NCBI RefSeq assembly: GCF_052044135.1
Contig: NZ_JBQDYF010000001.1
Span: 186,001 to 250,000, forward strand
Length of the DNA: 64,000 bases
Source: Salinisphaera sp052044135
Lineage (GTDB): Bacteria; Pseudomonadota; Gammaproteobacteria; Nevskiales; Salinisphaeraceae
Direction: 5' to 3'
Below are positions 54,325 to 63,265 of the stretch, one piece after another. Positions within the stretch are counted from its first letter, which is position 1. Every line of letters starts with the position of its first letter. The notes beneath the pieces are model-generated. The model was not told where the DNA came from. It was given only the letters and a program-made list of their open reading frames with translations, and did no database searches. Made by a program: the position numbers and the translations under genes.

Positions 54325-55434
54325 ATGGCCGATATAGCGATGCGCGGCATAGTCAAGCGATTCGGCGACGTGGAAACCATCCACGGCGTGGATATGGACA
54401 TTCGGCACGGAGAGTTCGTGGTCTTTGTTGGTCCGTCGGGCTGCGGCAAGACCACGCTGCTGCGACTCATCGCCGGGCTAGAAGACATCACCGACGGCGA
54501 TTTGTATATCGGCAACGAACGCGTCAATACGGTTGATTCGGCCGATCGTAGTATTGCCATGGTATTCCAATCGTACGCGCTCTATCCGCATATGACGGTC
54601 GAACAGAATATGGGTTTCGGGTTGCGCATGGCGCGGGTGAACAAGAAAGAGGTTCGCGCGCAGGTCGAAAAAGCCGCAGGCATCCTTCAGCTGGAGAAAC
54701 TGCTTGATCGCAAGCCGAAGCAGTTGTCGGGTGGGCAGCGCCAGCGCGTGGCTATCGGGCGGGCCATCGTTCGGGAACCGCAGGTTTTTCTGTTCGACGA
54801 GCCGCTGTCGAACCTGGATGCCGAACTGCGCGTAGAGATGCGCGTGCAGTTGCAGGAACTGCATCGCCAGCTTGAAACCACGATGATCTACGTCACCCAC
54901 GATCAGGTCGAGGCGATGACGATGGCCGATAAGATCGTGGTGCTGCGTGATGGCAACGTCCAGCAGGTCGGTTCCCCGCTCGAGATCTATGAGCGGCCGA
55001 GCAATGCGTTTGTTGCCGGTTTCATCGGCTCGCCGCGCATGAATTTTATCGACACCACCGTCAAAAAAGCTGTTGAAGGGAACATAGAACTTGTCCTTGC
55101 GAACGCAGAGCACGATACCGCTGCACCAGCGAGCTTTAATATTCCGCTGCCCTCTAGCGAGAAACTGGCCGTAGACACAGGAATCAAGCTCGGCATCCGC
55201 CCCGAGCATCTGCACGAAGGTACGCATGGAGATGCGATCCTGAACATTCCGGTCAAAGTCACCGAGCGTTTGGGCAACGTGACCTATCTCTACTGCGAAT
55301 ATGGCGGCTCCGAGCGGTTCGTGGTTCAGGCCGATGCCTACACGAAGGCTCAGCCCGGCGACACGGTTCAGGTAACGTTCTCAGCCGACGATTGCCATCT
55401 GTTCGACGATCAGGGCAGGGCGCTTACGGGCTGA
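54325..55434 (+). CDS. Sugar ABC transporter ATPase (MalK/UgpC/MsmK-like)
   Basis: A 369-residue ATPase of the CUT1 sugar-import group. Walker A is GPSGCGKTT, the signature LSGGQRQRVA, Walker B VFLFDEPLSNLD, and the switch histidine is in YVTHDQVEA. The C-terminal regulatory TOBE domain is complete (GIRPEHL, then YCEYGGSERFVVQ). It supplies the energy for the galactoside permeases encoded in the opposite direction. The 3' part shows lower GC than flanking genes, as does the rest of this island. Confidence 0.93.
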   Translation: MADIAMRGIVKRFGDVETIHGVDMDIRHGEFVVFVGPSGCGKTTLLRLIAGLEDITDGDLYIGNERVNTVDSADRSIAMVFQSYALYPHMTVEQNMGFGLRMARVNKKEVRAQVEKAAGILQLEKLLDRKPKQLSGGQRQRVAIGRAIVREPQVFLFDEPLSNLDAELRVEMRVQLQELHRQLETTMIYVTHDQVEAMTMADKIVVLRDGNVQQVGSPLEIYERPSNAFVAGFIGSPRMNFIDTTVKKAVEGNIELVLANAEHDTAAPASFNIPLPSSEKLAVDTGIKLGIRPEHLHEGTHGDAILNIPVKVTERLGNVTYLYCEYGGSERFVVQADAYTKAQPGDTVQVTFSADDCHLFDDQGRALTG

Positions 55435-55448
55435 GTTTGGCAGGGATA

Positions 55449-56138
55449 TCAATCGACCAGCTCGTAACCCATGAGCCGTTCGAGCCGCGCGCGCTGGGCG
55501 GCGATCACTTCGCGCGTGCCGGCCTTGAGATCGGTGGTGGCGCGCATGGCGGCGTAACCCTCGGCCAGCAGATCGTAGGTTCGGCCGAGACCGAAGGTGC
55601 GGGCCGGCGCGCGGGCCAGTTTGAAGGCCCACCACGCGGCGCGGTTGTCGGCATAGTCGGCAACCAGATCCACCAGTTCCTCCAGCCACAGAATCTGCTG
55701 CAGCCGGTCGTCGCGCCGGCCGACCCGGCGCAGCGCGCGCACATAGCTGTGCGGGTTGAGGCTGGCGTTGTCGGCCAGCAGCGCGTCGGTCATCGCGGTG
55801 TCGAGGCTTTCCGCCGCGGCCTGGAGTTCGATGGTGATCACCAGCGGGCGGTCGCGGTCGACGATCCGGTCGACCGCGCGTGCGACTTTTTCCGGCCGCC
55901 CGATCAGCTCCGACCAATCGGCATCGCGATAAAAACGACGCGTGAGAAACTCGAGCAGGGCATCACCGTCATAGGCGGCGACGCGCTCGGCATGAAAGGC
56001 CGCGACCCGGTCCGATTGCCAGTGCCGCAATTCGGCCAGGCGCTGGTGGAACAATGGATCGCGCCGTTTCGCGATCGCGCCGCGGGCGTCGCGCAGGGCG
56101 GCCAGCGCTTCGCCGAGCGGACGGGGGGCGGCGCTCAT
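55449..56138 (-). CDS. FFLEELY-motif type helical protein
   Basis: A soluble, mainly helical protein of 229 residues. Recognisable blocks are LTRRFYRDADW, GRPEKVARAVDRIV, LQQILWLEELVDLVADY and WWAFKLARAPARTFGLG. These resemble proteobacterial proteins annotated as FFLEELY-motif proteins, of unknown role; here the motif reads ILWLEELV. Its ATG overlaps the stop of a 69-codon ORF upstream (ATGA), so translation is probably coupled. It converges on the galactoside ATPase with 14 bases between. Confidence 0.6.
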   Translation of the reverse strand: MSAAPRPLGEALAALRDARGAIAKRRDPLFHQRLAELRHWQSDRVAAFHAERVAAYDGDALLEFLTRRFYRDADWSELIGRPEKVARAVDRIVDRDRPLVITIELQAAAESLDTAMTDALLADNASLNPHSYVRALRRVGRRDDRLQQILWLEELVDLVADYADNRAAWWAFKLARAPARTFGLGRTYDLLAEGYAAMRATTDLKAGTREVIAAQRARLERLMGYELVD

Positions 56139-56344
56139 GGTCGCCTCGTCACGCGCCGCATGAGCGGGCCCGCCAGACCGGCCGGAGACGGCCCGTGGCC
56201 ACCGGCGGTCACGCATGCCAGCGAGGGTGGCGCGGCGGCCTCGGGCGGCGTCTCGCGCGCTACATACAGAGCGGTCCGGACGCCCTGGCGATCGGTCTCG
56301 ATGGGCTCGGAAAAGCCGGGCCAATCATGCCTGAATACATTCAT
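56135..56344 (-). CDS. Small hypothetical protein coupled to the downstream gene
   Basis: A 69-codon ORF whose stop overlaps the start of the next gene by four bases (ATGA). The product begins MNVFRHDWPGFSEPIETD and ends in an Arg/Pro-rich tail. I see no known domain or membrane segment. The overlap favours a real, coupled gene, but the region is GC-rich enough to produce open frames by chance and the ribosome site is weak. Confidence 0.4.
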   Translation of the reverse strand: MNVFRHDWPGFSEPIETDRQGVRTALYVARETPPEAAAPPSLACVTAGGHGPSPAGLAGPLMRRVTRRP

Positions 56345-56639
56345 CTCTCATCTGTCGTTGTCCGAACAGCCGCGCTGCCGCAGCCGGTCCAGGGGCTGTG
56401 AATGTGGCCCGCGCCGCGCCGCGCCGGGCGGGGTGGCAGGCTCCTGGCCGGGGCGCCGGGTATCGAGTCTACGCCAGTGCGCGACAACGCCGGCTTGCAC
56501 TGTCCGGGTTTCGGCCCCGCTATCACAGCGGCCGGCATTGACGATTGTGCACGGTGCACGAGCGCGACGCGGGGGCCCTGGCGATCGTTCCCGTATACTG
56601 CGGATGACTTGCGAATTTTCTGTCTATTCATACCGGCCC

Positions 56640-57050
56640 ATGCCCGATCACGCCAATGCCGATCTGCAGGCCAGGCGTCGCGCCAGCCTGGTGCGTATCC
56701 GCAAGCTGGCGTACTGGCTCGACGACGCCTGGCGTGTGCCGATGATCGGCAAGCGCGTCGGTATCGACGGTCTCATCGGCCTCCTGCCGGTCGTCGGCGA
56801 TTTTTCCGGGCTGCTCCTGTCCAGCCTGACCATCGGCGAGGCCGTGCGTCTGGGCGCGCCGAAGCGTTTGTTGATCCGCATGGGTAGCCACGTGGGCGTC
56901 GATTTCGCGGTCGGTCTGATTCCGGTCGCCGGCGATCTGTTCGACATGACATACAAGGCGAATCGCCGTAATCAGGCGCTTATCGAACGCTGGTTGGTGC
57001 ATGTCACCGCGGAATCGAACGGCGCCCGGGGCGTCAGCGCCGATCATTGA
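56640..57050 (+). CDS. DUF4112 domain protein
   Basis: A 136-residue protein with the DUF4112 pattern: IRKLAYWLDDAWRVPMIGKRVGIDGLIGLLPVVGD, then GLIPVAGDLFDMTYKANRRN. Two amphipathic or membrane-associated glycine-rich segments are visible. Function is unknown. A TATACT at 56594-56599 could be the -10 box, but no matching -35 box is seen. It lies 50 bases before astE on the same strand. Confidence 0.8.
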   Translation: MPDHANADLQARRRASLVRIRKLAYWLDDAWRVPMIGKRVGIDGLIGLLPVVGDFSGLLLSSLTIGEAVRLGAPKRLLIRMGSHVGVDFAVGLIPVAGDLFDMTYKANRRNQALIERWLVHVTAESNGARGVSADH

Positions 57051-57100
57051 CGGATCAGGAGCCCGGCCCGGCTTTGCCGTGCCATGTTCAAGGGAGGGGT

Positions 57101-58165
57101 ATGACTTCGGATCACCCGACAAACGGTTCGCCGCGACGTCTGCGCGATATGCTCTGTGCCGCCATGGCCGACCGGCCCGTCCCGTTCCATACCATCGAGC
57201 TGCCCGGCGGCGACCGCGTCATCGATCGCGGCCCGGGGATCGTCGAGCTGGTGCCGATGACGCCGGTCGCCGATGCCGCGGCCACGGTCATCTCTGCCGG
57301 CATACACGGCAACGAAACCGCACCGCTGGAGTTGCTGCTGGATCTGGCCGGTGACCTGGATCATGGCTGTCTAACGGTCGGCGCGCCGGTACTGCTCGTG
57401 GTCGGCCATCCGGCCGCGATCGCGGCCGGTACCCGTTATCTCGATACCAATCTCAATCGGCTGTTCGAGCGCCCCGCCGCCGCGGGCGAGAGCCGTGAAC
57501 ATCGGCGCGCCCGCGAGTTGATGGATGCGCTCGATGCGTTCTGGACCACCCACGCCACCGGAGCCTCGGCCGGCGGCCAACGCGGGACGCCATTGCATCT
57601 GGATATGCACACCGCGATCCGGGCCAGTCGTTATCCGCGGTTCGCGGTCGAGCCGTTCGCCGCCGTCGAGACCCCGGCGCCGGTCTGGCGCGCGCTCGCC
57701 GCCGCCGGGCTGCAGGCGGTGCTGTCCCAGCATGTGGCGAGCCCCACCTTCTCGCATTACAGCCGCGCCCGGCACAGGGTCGTCGCCTTCACGCTCGAAC
57801 TCGGCCGGGTGGCCCCCTTTGGCGCCAACGACATCACGGCACTGACGCCGATGGCCGATTGGCTGGGCGCGCGCGTGGCGGGCGAGGTCGCGGCGGAAGC
57901 GTCGCCACAGAGGCTGGTGTTCTTCCATGTAATCGACGAGCTGCGTCGCGTCAGCGAAGATTTTTCGCTGGGGTTCGGCGACGATATAGCCAATTTCACG
58001 CCGTTTGACGTCGGGTCCGTGATTGCCCGGGACCGCGAGGCCGGCGTGACGATCGTTGCCGATGCGCCGGTGTATATCGTGTTCCCCAACGCGAATGTGG
58101 AACGCGGTGCCCGCGCTGCGTTGCTGGCCCGACCGGTGCCGGCCCCTGCTACGACGGATGCGTGA
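57101..58165 (+). CDS. astE: Succinylglutamate desuccinylase
   Basis: A 354-residue zinc carboxypeptidase-like enzyme for the last step of the arginine succinyltransferase pathway, N-succinylglutamate to glutamate and succinate. Zinc ligands His69 and Glu72 lie in GIHGNETAP. RYLDTNLNRLF and LHLDMHTAIR supply further active-site residues. GGGAGGGG precedes the ATG at 57101. The other ast genes are not here, but a basic amino-acid type ABC transporter follows directly, which supports an arginine role. Confidence 0.9.
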   Translation: MTSDHPTNGSPRRLRDMLCAAMADRPVPFHTIELPGGDRVIDRGPGIVELVPMTPVADAAATVISAGIHGNETAPLELLLDLAGDLDHGCLTVGAPVLLVVGHPAAIAAGTRYLDTNLNRLFERPAAAGESREHRRARELMDALDAFWTTHATGASAGGQRGTPLHLDMHTAIRASRYPRFAVEPFAAVETPAPVWRALAAAGLQAVLSQHVASPTFSHYSRARHRVVAFTLELGRVAPFGANDITALTPMADWLGARVAGEVAAEASPQRLVFFHVIDELRRVSEDFSLGFGDDIANFTPFDVGSVIARDREAGVTIVADAPVYIVFPNANVERGARAALLARPVPAPATTDA

Positions 58166-58231
58166 TGTCGTTGTGATCACGTGCCTGCTAGGCTATTTCG
58201 TTTGCCGTTTTGCGAGGGCGACTGAACGCGC

Positions 58232-59002
58232 ATGGCCGATAACGCGATACCGCTGGTCGTTCGAGACCTGCACAAGAGCTTCAACGACAATCCGGTACTC
58301 GAAGGTCTTTCACTGGAGGCGCACGAGGGCGACGTGATCTCGTTGATCGGCGCCTCGGGCTCGGGCAAGAGCACGTTCCTGCGCTGCATGAATCTGCTCG
58401 AGATCCCCAATGCCGGCGATATCGTCGTGCACGGCGAGCCGGTGGCGTTTCAGACCAGGCGCGGTGAGCGCGAGCCGGCCGACTGGAAGCAGGTCGAGCG
58501 TATTCGCGCCAAGCTGTCGATGGTGTTCCAGGGCTTCAACCTATGGGCGCACATGACGTTGATCGGCAACGTCATCGAGGCGCCCGTGCATGTGCTGGGC
58601 AAGTCGAAAAAGGACGCGCGCGAGCAGGGCATGGCGTTGCTCGAACGGGTGGGCCTGGCCGAGCGAGCCGAGTATTTTCCGGCCCAGCTGTCCGGCGGCC
58701 AGCAACAGCGCGGCGCGATCGCCCGCGCGCTGGCGATGGACCCGGAGGTCATGTTGTTCGACGAACCAACCTCGGCGCTCGATCCCGAGCTGGTCGGCGA
58801 TGTGCTCAAGGTGATGCGGGGACTGGCCGACGAGGGCCGGACCATGGTGGTGGTCACCCACGAGATGGATTTCGCCCGCGACGTGTCGTCGCAGGTGATC
58901 TATCTGCACCAGGGGCGCGTGGAAGAGGCCGGCAAGCCGGGTGATGTTCTGGAAAATCCGAACTCGCCGCGACTGCGACAGTTCCTCGGTCCGCGCTTCT
59001 AA
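58232..59002 (+). CDS. Arginine/ornithine-type ABC ATPase (HisP/AotP-like)
   Basis: A 256-residue ATPase of the polar amino-acid family. Walker A is GASGSGKST, the HisP-type VFQGFNLWAHMT segment, LSGGQQQR signature and MLFDEPTSALDPELV Walker B follow. The W-A-H in the Q-loop region is typical of the histidine/lysine/arginine/ornithine group. It heads a four-gene transporter unit that starts 66 bases after astE. Confidence 0.93.
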   Translation: MADNAIPLVVRDLHKSFNDNPVLEGLSLEAHEGDVISLIGASGSGKSTFLRCMNLLEIPNAGDIVVHGEPVAFQTRRGEREPADWKQVERIRAKLSMVFQGFNLWAHMTLIGNVIEAPVHVLGKSKKDAREQGMALLERVGLAERAEYFPAQLSGGQQQRGAIARALAMDPEVMLFDEPTSALDPELVGDVLKVMRGLADEGRTMVVVTHEMDFARDVSSQVIYLHQGRVEEAGKPGDVLENPNSPRLRQFLGPRF

Positions 59003-59025
59003 TACCCCAGGACAGGACACTGGCG

Positions 59026-59739
59026 ATGATCGATTTTCAGGGTTACGGCTGGCGCCTGCTCGGCGGCGCGGCGCTCACCGCTGAGCTGGCGCTGCTTTCG
59101 CTGGTACTGGCGCTGGTGATCGGGCTGGTGGTGGCCAGCGTGAAACTCTCTCGCTCGCGTGTCCTGCGCGGTCTGGCGTTGCTTTACACCACGGTCATTC
59201 GCGGCGTGCCCGATCTGGTGATGATGATGCTGCTGTTCTATGGCGGCCAGATCGGCGTGAATGTGGCGATGGACCAGATCAACGCCTGGCTCGGTACCGA
59301 CATCTTCGTCAACGTGAACGCCTTCGTGGCCGGCGTGATCACATTGGGCGTGATCTACGGCGCGTACATGTCGGAAACATTCCGCGGTGCTTTCCTCGCG
59401 GTCGACGCCGGTCAGATGGAGGCCGCGCGGGCGTACGGCATGAGCGGCTGGCTGGCGTTCCGGCGCGTGCGCTTTCCGTTGATGATGCGCCACGCCCTGC
59501 CGGGCATCAACAACAACTGGATGGTGTTGCTCAAGGCCACTGCACTGGTTTCGATCATCGGCCTGTCGGATATGGTGCGCATCGCCGACCAGGCGACCAA
59601 GGCCACGCACGAGCCGTTTCTGTTCATGGTACCGGTGGGGATGGGCTACCTGGCCATCACCAGTGTCTCCGAGCTGTTCGTCGGCTGGCTGCGCCGGCGT
59701 TACGACGCCGGCTTCAATACGTCCAGGAAGGGGGTGTGA
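59026..59739 (+). CDS. Basic amino-acid ABC permease (HisQ/AotQ-like)
   Basis: A 237-residue membrane permease with about five helices. YTTVIRGVPDLVMMMLLFYGGQ and the coupling loop EAARAYGMSGWLAFRRVRFPLMMRHALPG are diagnostic. It partners the next gene, whose start overlaps its stop (TGATG), which gives near-equal synthesis of the two. Confidence 0.93.
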   Translation: MIDFQGYGWRLLGGAALTAELALLSLVLALVIGLVVASVKLSRSRVLRGLALLYTTVIRGVPDLVMMMLLFYGGQIGVNVAMDQINAWLGTDIFVNVNAFVAGVITLGVIYGAYMSETFRGAFLAVDAGQMEAARAYGMSGWLAFRRVRFPLMMRHALPGINNNWMVLLKATALVSIIGLSDMVRIADQATKATHEPFLFMVPVGMGYLAITSVSELFVGWLRRRYDAGFNTSRKGV

Positions 59740-60464
59740 TGGAACAGTGGCTCGCGCATGTCGCCCCGTTTTTGTCGCACAACGACATCTTCACCCCGGC
59801 GACGTTCGCACAGTACTGGCAAGGCCTGGTCAGCACGGTGCAACTGGTCTTTATTTCGCTGCTCGTCGGCATCGTGCTGGCGGTGCCGTTGTCGATCGGC
59901 CGGGCCTCGAACCGGATCTGGATATCCGGGCCGATCTGGGTCTACACCTATGTGTTTCGTGGCACGCCGCTGCTGATCCAGCTCTACATCGCGTATTACG
60001 GTTTTGCCTTCATACCCGGTGTGCAGCAGAGCTGGTTCGCGTTCTTCATCGACAACCCGTTGTACCCGGCGTTGTTATCGTTTGCGCTCAATACCGGCGC
60101 GTACACCACGGAAATCTTTTACGGCGCGATCCGGGCCACGCCACGCGGCGAGATCGAAGCCGCTCGCGCTTACGGCATGTCGACGTTCACCTGCTACCGG
60201 CGGATCGTGCTGCCGTCGGCGTTCCGGCGCGCGCTACCGGCCTATGGCAACGAGGTAATCTTCATGCTGCATGCCAGCTCGATCGCCTCGGCGGTGACCA
60301 TCACCGATCTGACCGGCGCGGCCTACTATGTCTATGCCCGTTTCTACTCGCCGTTCCCGGCCTTCATATTCGTGGCCTGTGTCTACATGGTTTTGAGCTT
60401 CGCCATCCAGGGCGGATTCCGGCTGGCCGAGAAGCGCCTGCTGCGGCATCTCAAGCCGGCCTGA
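59739..60464 (+). CDS. Basic amino-acid ABC permease (HisM/AotM-like)
   Basis: A 241-residue permease with about five helices. VYTYVFRGTPLLIQLYI and EAARAYGMSTFTCYRRIVLPSAFRRALPAYGNEVIF are typical. It overlaps the HisQ-like gene by one base. An in-frame GTG just before the ATG is not needed. It is followed by a 129-base gap before the binding protein gene, which may contain a separate promoter or a processing site. Confidence 0.93.
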   Translation: MEQWLAHVAPFLSHNDIFTPATFAQYWQGLVSTVQLVFISLLVGIVLAVPLSIGRASNRIWISGPIWVYTYVFRGTPLLIQLYIAYYGFAFIPGVQQSWFAFFIDNPLYPALLSFALNTGAYTTEIFYGAIRATPRGEIEAARAYGMSTFTCYRRIVLPSAFRRALPAYGNEVIFMLHASSIASAVTITDLTGAAYYVYARFYSPFPAFIFVACVYMVLSFAIQGGFRLAEKRLLRHLKPA

Positions 60465-60593
60465 GGGAGGAAAGCCATCGACATAGCACGTTTTGTGCAT
60501 GTTCACGGTGCGACATCCGTGGTTCAATCCACGCGTCGTGTCGGCGGCGCTCGTCGCTTCCGGCCGCACCCATTCACGAGGACCGAATCGATC

Positions 60594-61391
60594 ATGAAAA
60601 AACTGCTTACCGTATCCGTGCTGGCCGCGAGCGTGGCACTGGGCGCCGGTATCGCCACGACCGCGAGTGCCGCGGGCGACAACGTGCGCATCGCCACCAA
60701 TGTGCCCTACAAGCCGATGGAATACACCAAGCCGGACGGTACGCTCACCGGCTTCGACATCGACCTGGGCAATGCCCTGTGCAAGCAGGCCGGTCTGCAC
60801 TGCAGCTGGGTGCAGCAGGACTGGAACGGCATCATTCCGGGCCTGATGGCGCGCAAGTACGACGCCATCATGTCGTCGATGACCATCAACGACGCACGCA
60901 AGAAGCACGTGCTGTTCTCGACGCCCTACATCGTGGTGCCGTCCGCGTTCTTTGTGCCGACCGGTAGCTCGCTGCACAAGATCGACGCCGCGACGCTCAA
61001 GGGCAAGAAGATCGGCGTGCAGCGTGGCACGGTCCAGGACAACTACGTCACCGACAAATACGGCAATATCGCCATCATCAAGCGTTATCAGAACGCCGAC
61101 GACGTCGCCGTCGACATGTCCGCCGGCCGCCTCGATGCCGCGTTCTTCGACCAGATCACCGGGCAGAGCACGCTGATCGATCCGCATCCGGATAAATATC
61201 GCCAGGCCGGGGCTGACCTGACCGGCCCGAAGAAATACTTCGGCGACGGTTTCGGTATCGCGTTCCGCAAGAACGAGCAGGGCCTGGCCAAGAAGTTCGA
61301 CAAGGCGCTCAAGGCCGTCAGGGACAACGGCACCTACGCCAGGATCTACAAGAAGTACTTCCACAAGGCGCCGCCCGCCAAGGACGAATAA
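60594..61391 (+). CDS. Basic amino-acid periplasmic binding protein (ArtJ/AotJ-like)
   Basis: A 265-residue family 3 solute-binding protein with a signal peptide (1-26, cleavage near SAAGDN). NVPYKPMEYTKPDGTLTGFDIDLGNALCKQAG begins the ligand-binding fold. Two cysteines at about 62 and 69 could make the small disulfide loop seen in HisJ/ArgT/ArtJ. AFFDQITGQSTL and GFGIAFRKNEQGL are further marks. Lysine, arginine or ornithine is the likely ligand. GAGGA stands 11 bases upstream, and a strong terminator follows. Confidence 0.93.
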   Translation: MKKLLTVSVLAASVALGAGIATTASAAGDNVRIATNVPYKPMEYTKPDGTLTGFDIDLGNALCKQAGLHCSWVQQDWNGIIPGLMARKYDAIMSSMTINDARKKHVLFSTPYIVVPSAFFVPTGSSLHKIDAATLKGKKIGVQRGTVQDNYVTDKYGNIAIIKRYQNADDVAVDMSAGRLDAAFFDQITGQSTLIDPHPDKYRQAGADLTGPKKYFGDGFGIAFRKNEQGLAKKFDKALKAVRDNGTYARIYKKYFHKAPPAKDE

Positions 61392-61418
61392 CGCGAGCGC
61401 GTCCAGCTGGCTCAGACA

Positions 61419-61448
61419 GCGCGCCGGGATAACCCGGCGCGCTTTTTT
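61419..61448 (+). terminator. Rho-independent terminator after the amino-acid transporter
   Basis: A 10-bp perfect stem, GCGCGCCGGG (61419-61428) with CCCGGCGCGC (61433-61442) and an ATAA loop, is followed by six T. Confidence 0.95.
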
Positions 61449-61468
61449 GTGTCGGATCGGGAAGACGA

Positions 61469-61623
61469 GTCCGCAAATGAACGCAAGAAACGCAAATTAA
61501 ACAAGATTGCGCAATGCCGGGCGTGGCGCGCTCTGCGTCAGTCGGCCGGCGGCCCAAAAGCACCGGAATCTGCCCGCGCACGACACGCCGCTCCATTTGC
61601 GTTATTCGCGTCCATTTGCGGAC
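61469..61623. repeat. 155-bp element with 29-bp imperfect terminal inverted repeats
   Basis: The arms 61469-61497 and 61595-61623 match in inverse orientation at about 25 of 29 positions. Each has GTCCGCAAATG at the outer end and ACGCAAAT at the inner end. The 97-base centre has no ORF of note. This looks like a small non-autonomous or REP-type element in the gap between the transporter operon and the convergent dioxygenase gene. Confidence 0.75.
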
Positions 61624-61660
61624 TGCTTTTGTCGGGTTCGCGGCGGGCGACCAAGCCCGC

Positions 61661-63052
61661 TCAGGCCGGCCTGTTTTGCGGTGCAAGGCCCATCAGCATA
61701 TCCAGCGCCGCGCGCTTCGAGTCTGCCTCGATCCGGGCATACAGCGCGAACGGGTCGATGATGGGTTGGCCCAGGGCCGCCTCGAGTTCCTGCTGGCTGG
61801 CGGCGGCCGTGCCTTCGCCGGCCTCGTCGCTGCCGAGGTTGGACTGGAAGATGCCCGCCGCGCTCACCGGCAGGAAATCCTCGTAGACGATCGGGTGGGC
61901 CACGACATGCCCCGAGGCCAGGAGGGCTTCGATGGCGCTGTCGTCGTCGGCGGGCGCACTGGCATCAATCAGCGATTCGCCGGCAGCTTGGTAACGGAAG
62001 TAAGCCAGCTCGCGCCGACGCAACGTATCGAGATCGTCCGGAAACTCCTCGAATATGCCGTGCAGCGCGGCCTGGTAGTCGTCATTGGCGTCGCGCTTGT
62101 AGGTTTGGGCGGCGGTCAGCAGCCGATCGTACAACGCACGCCCGTCGGGCGTGAGCGCCACGCCACGTTGCTCGATTTCGCCGAAGCGCGCGGTATGTCG
62201 GCCTTCGGTGTCGCCCGCGAAGCGGATCGACTCCTCCAGCGCCTTGAAACTGGTCTGGCGCAGCAGGATGGGCACGTCGCGCCGGGGCGGGCCTTCGATG
62301 ACGGCCTTCGGCGTGATGCCGTATTCCGGCATGGCCGCCTGCGCGGCGTCGATATCCAGCGTACGCGGTGTCAGATGATTGATATGCGGGCCGCGGAAAC
62401 AGACCACGTCGGCGATGAGCTTGTGTTCCGATGCCAGCGCCTCGTAGGTCGCGTAATCGACCGTGGCGTCTTCGTGCCAACGAAAGGTCTCAATCGCCTC
62501 GGCGACGAATGTGTCGGCTTCGGCCTCGGTGAGCCCGCCTTCGGCTTCGAAACGCGCGATCAGTTCGCGTACGCGCGGCGTGAAGATATCGCGCACGGCG
62601 AGAATATCGGCGGCGCGTTGGCGTAGATTGTCATCCTCGATCAGATCGAGCCGCAGCAACGACGTGAACAGCCGGAACGGATTGATCGCCAGGGTCTCGG
62701 TCTCGATCGGCCGGAACGCCGTCGAATGCACCGGCACCCCGGCCGCCGCCAGGTCGTAGTAGCCGACCGGCGCCATACCCATCACCGCGAACAGGCGGCT
62801 CAGCATGCCAAGTTCTTCGGCCGTGCCGACACGAATCGCGCCGTGGCGCTCGACCGACAGCCGAGCCAGATCGTTGGCCGCGGCCATCTGCCGGGCCAGG
62901 GCAGGATTATCCGCCAGCGTGCGCTCGTTGATATCGGCCACGAGCTTCAGTAGCGTGCCGTACTGCGGTACCTCGTTCTGGTACATGGTCGACATCGCCG
63001 AAGCGAAACGGTCTCGGATCGAGGCCGCGGATACGAACGAATGAGCGGGCAT
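61661..63052 (-). CDS. 2-oxoadipate dioxygenase/decarboxylase (HglS/YdcJ, DUF1338)
   Basis: A 463-residue VOC-superfamily, DUF1338-type iron enzyme. Metal-binding and signature stretches are VCFRGPHINHLTPRTLDID and IEGPPRRDVPILLRQTSFKALEE. Characterised members convert 2-oxoadipate to D-2-hydroxyglutarate in lysine catabolism. The ATG at 63052 has GGAG upstream; an earlier in-frame ATG at 63073 is possible. It converges on the lysine/arginine-type transporter operon, which fits a lysine role, though no other lysine-degradation gene is in the window. Confidence 0.9.
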   Translation of the reverse strand: MPAHSFVSAASIRDRFASAMSTMYQNEVPQYGTLLKLVADINERTLADNPALARQMAAANDLARLSVERHGAIRVGTAEELGMLSRLFAVMGMAPVGYYDLAAAGVPVHSTAFRPIETETLAINPFRLFTSLLRLDLIEDDNLRQRAADILAVRDIFTPRVRELIARFEAEGGLTEAEADTFVAEAIETFRWHEDATVDYATYEALASEHKLIADVVCFRGPHINHLTPRTLDIDAAQAAMPEYGITPKAVIEGPPRRDVPILLRQTSFKALEESIRFAGDTEGRHTARFGEIEQRGVALTPDGRALYDRLLTAAQTYKRDANDDYQAALHGIFEEFPDDLDTLRRRELAYFRYQAAGESLIDASAPADDDSAIEALLASGHVVAHPIVYEDFLPVSAAGIFQSNLGSDEAGEGTAAASQQELEAALGQPIIDPFALYARIEADSKRAALDMLMGLAPQNRPA

Positions 63053-63190
63053 GGAGCACTCCGGGTAAGCCATTGCGCGCCTGGCGCAAAGAGCCAGATC
63101 GTGCGCCTAGTCTGACATTGCCGCGGGGTGAGGCACAGCGCGACCGGCGGTGTTGCTCGTCCTGGCCGGGACACTCACGTACCGGCGGCT

Positions 63191-63208
63191 CGCGCCTTGC
63201 CAGGCGCG
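63191..63208. terminator. Hairpin downstream of the small membrane protein gene
   Basis: CGCGCC (63191-63196) and GGCGCG (63203-63208) form a 6-bp stem about 58 bases past the stop at 63266 (minus strand). There is no T-run. Confidence 0.35.
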
Positions 63209-63265
63209 ATTCGAGGCGACAATGAGACGTCTGGGCGGCACTTCAATCCTGCGCCCAATTTTGGA

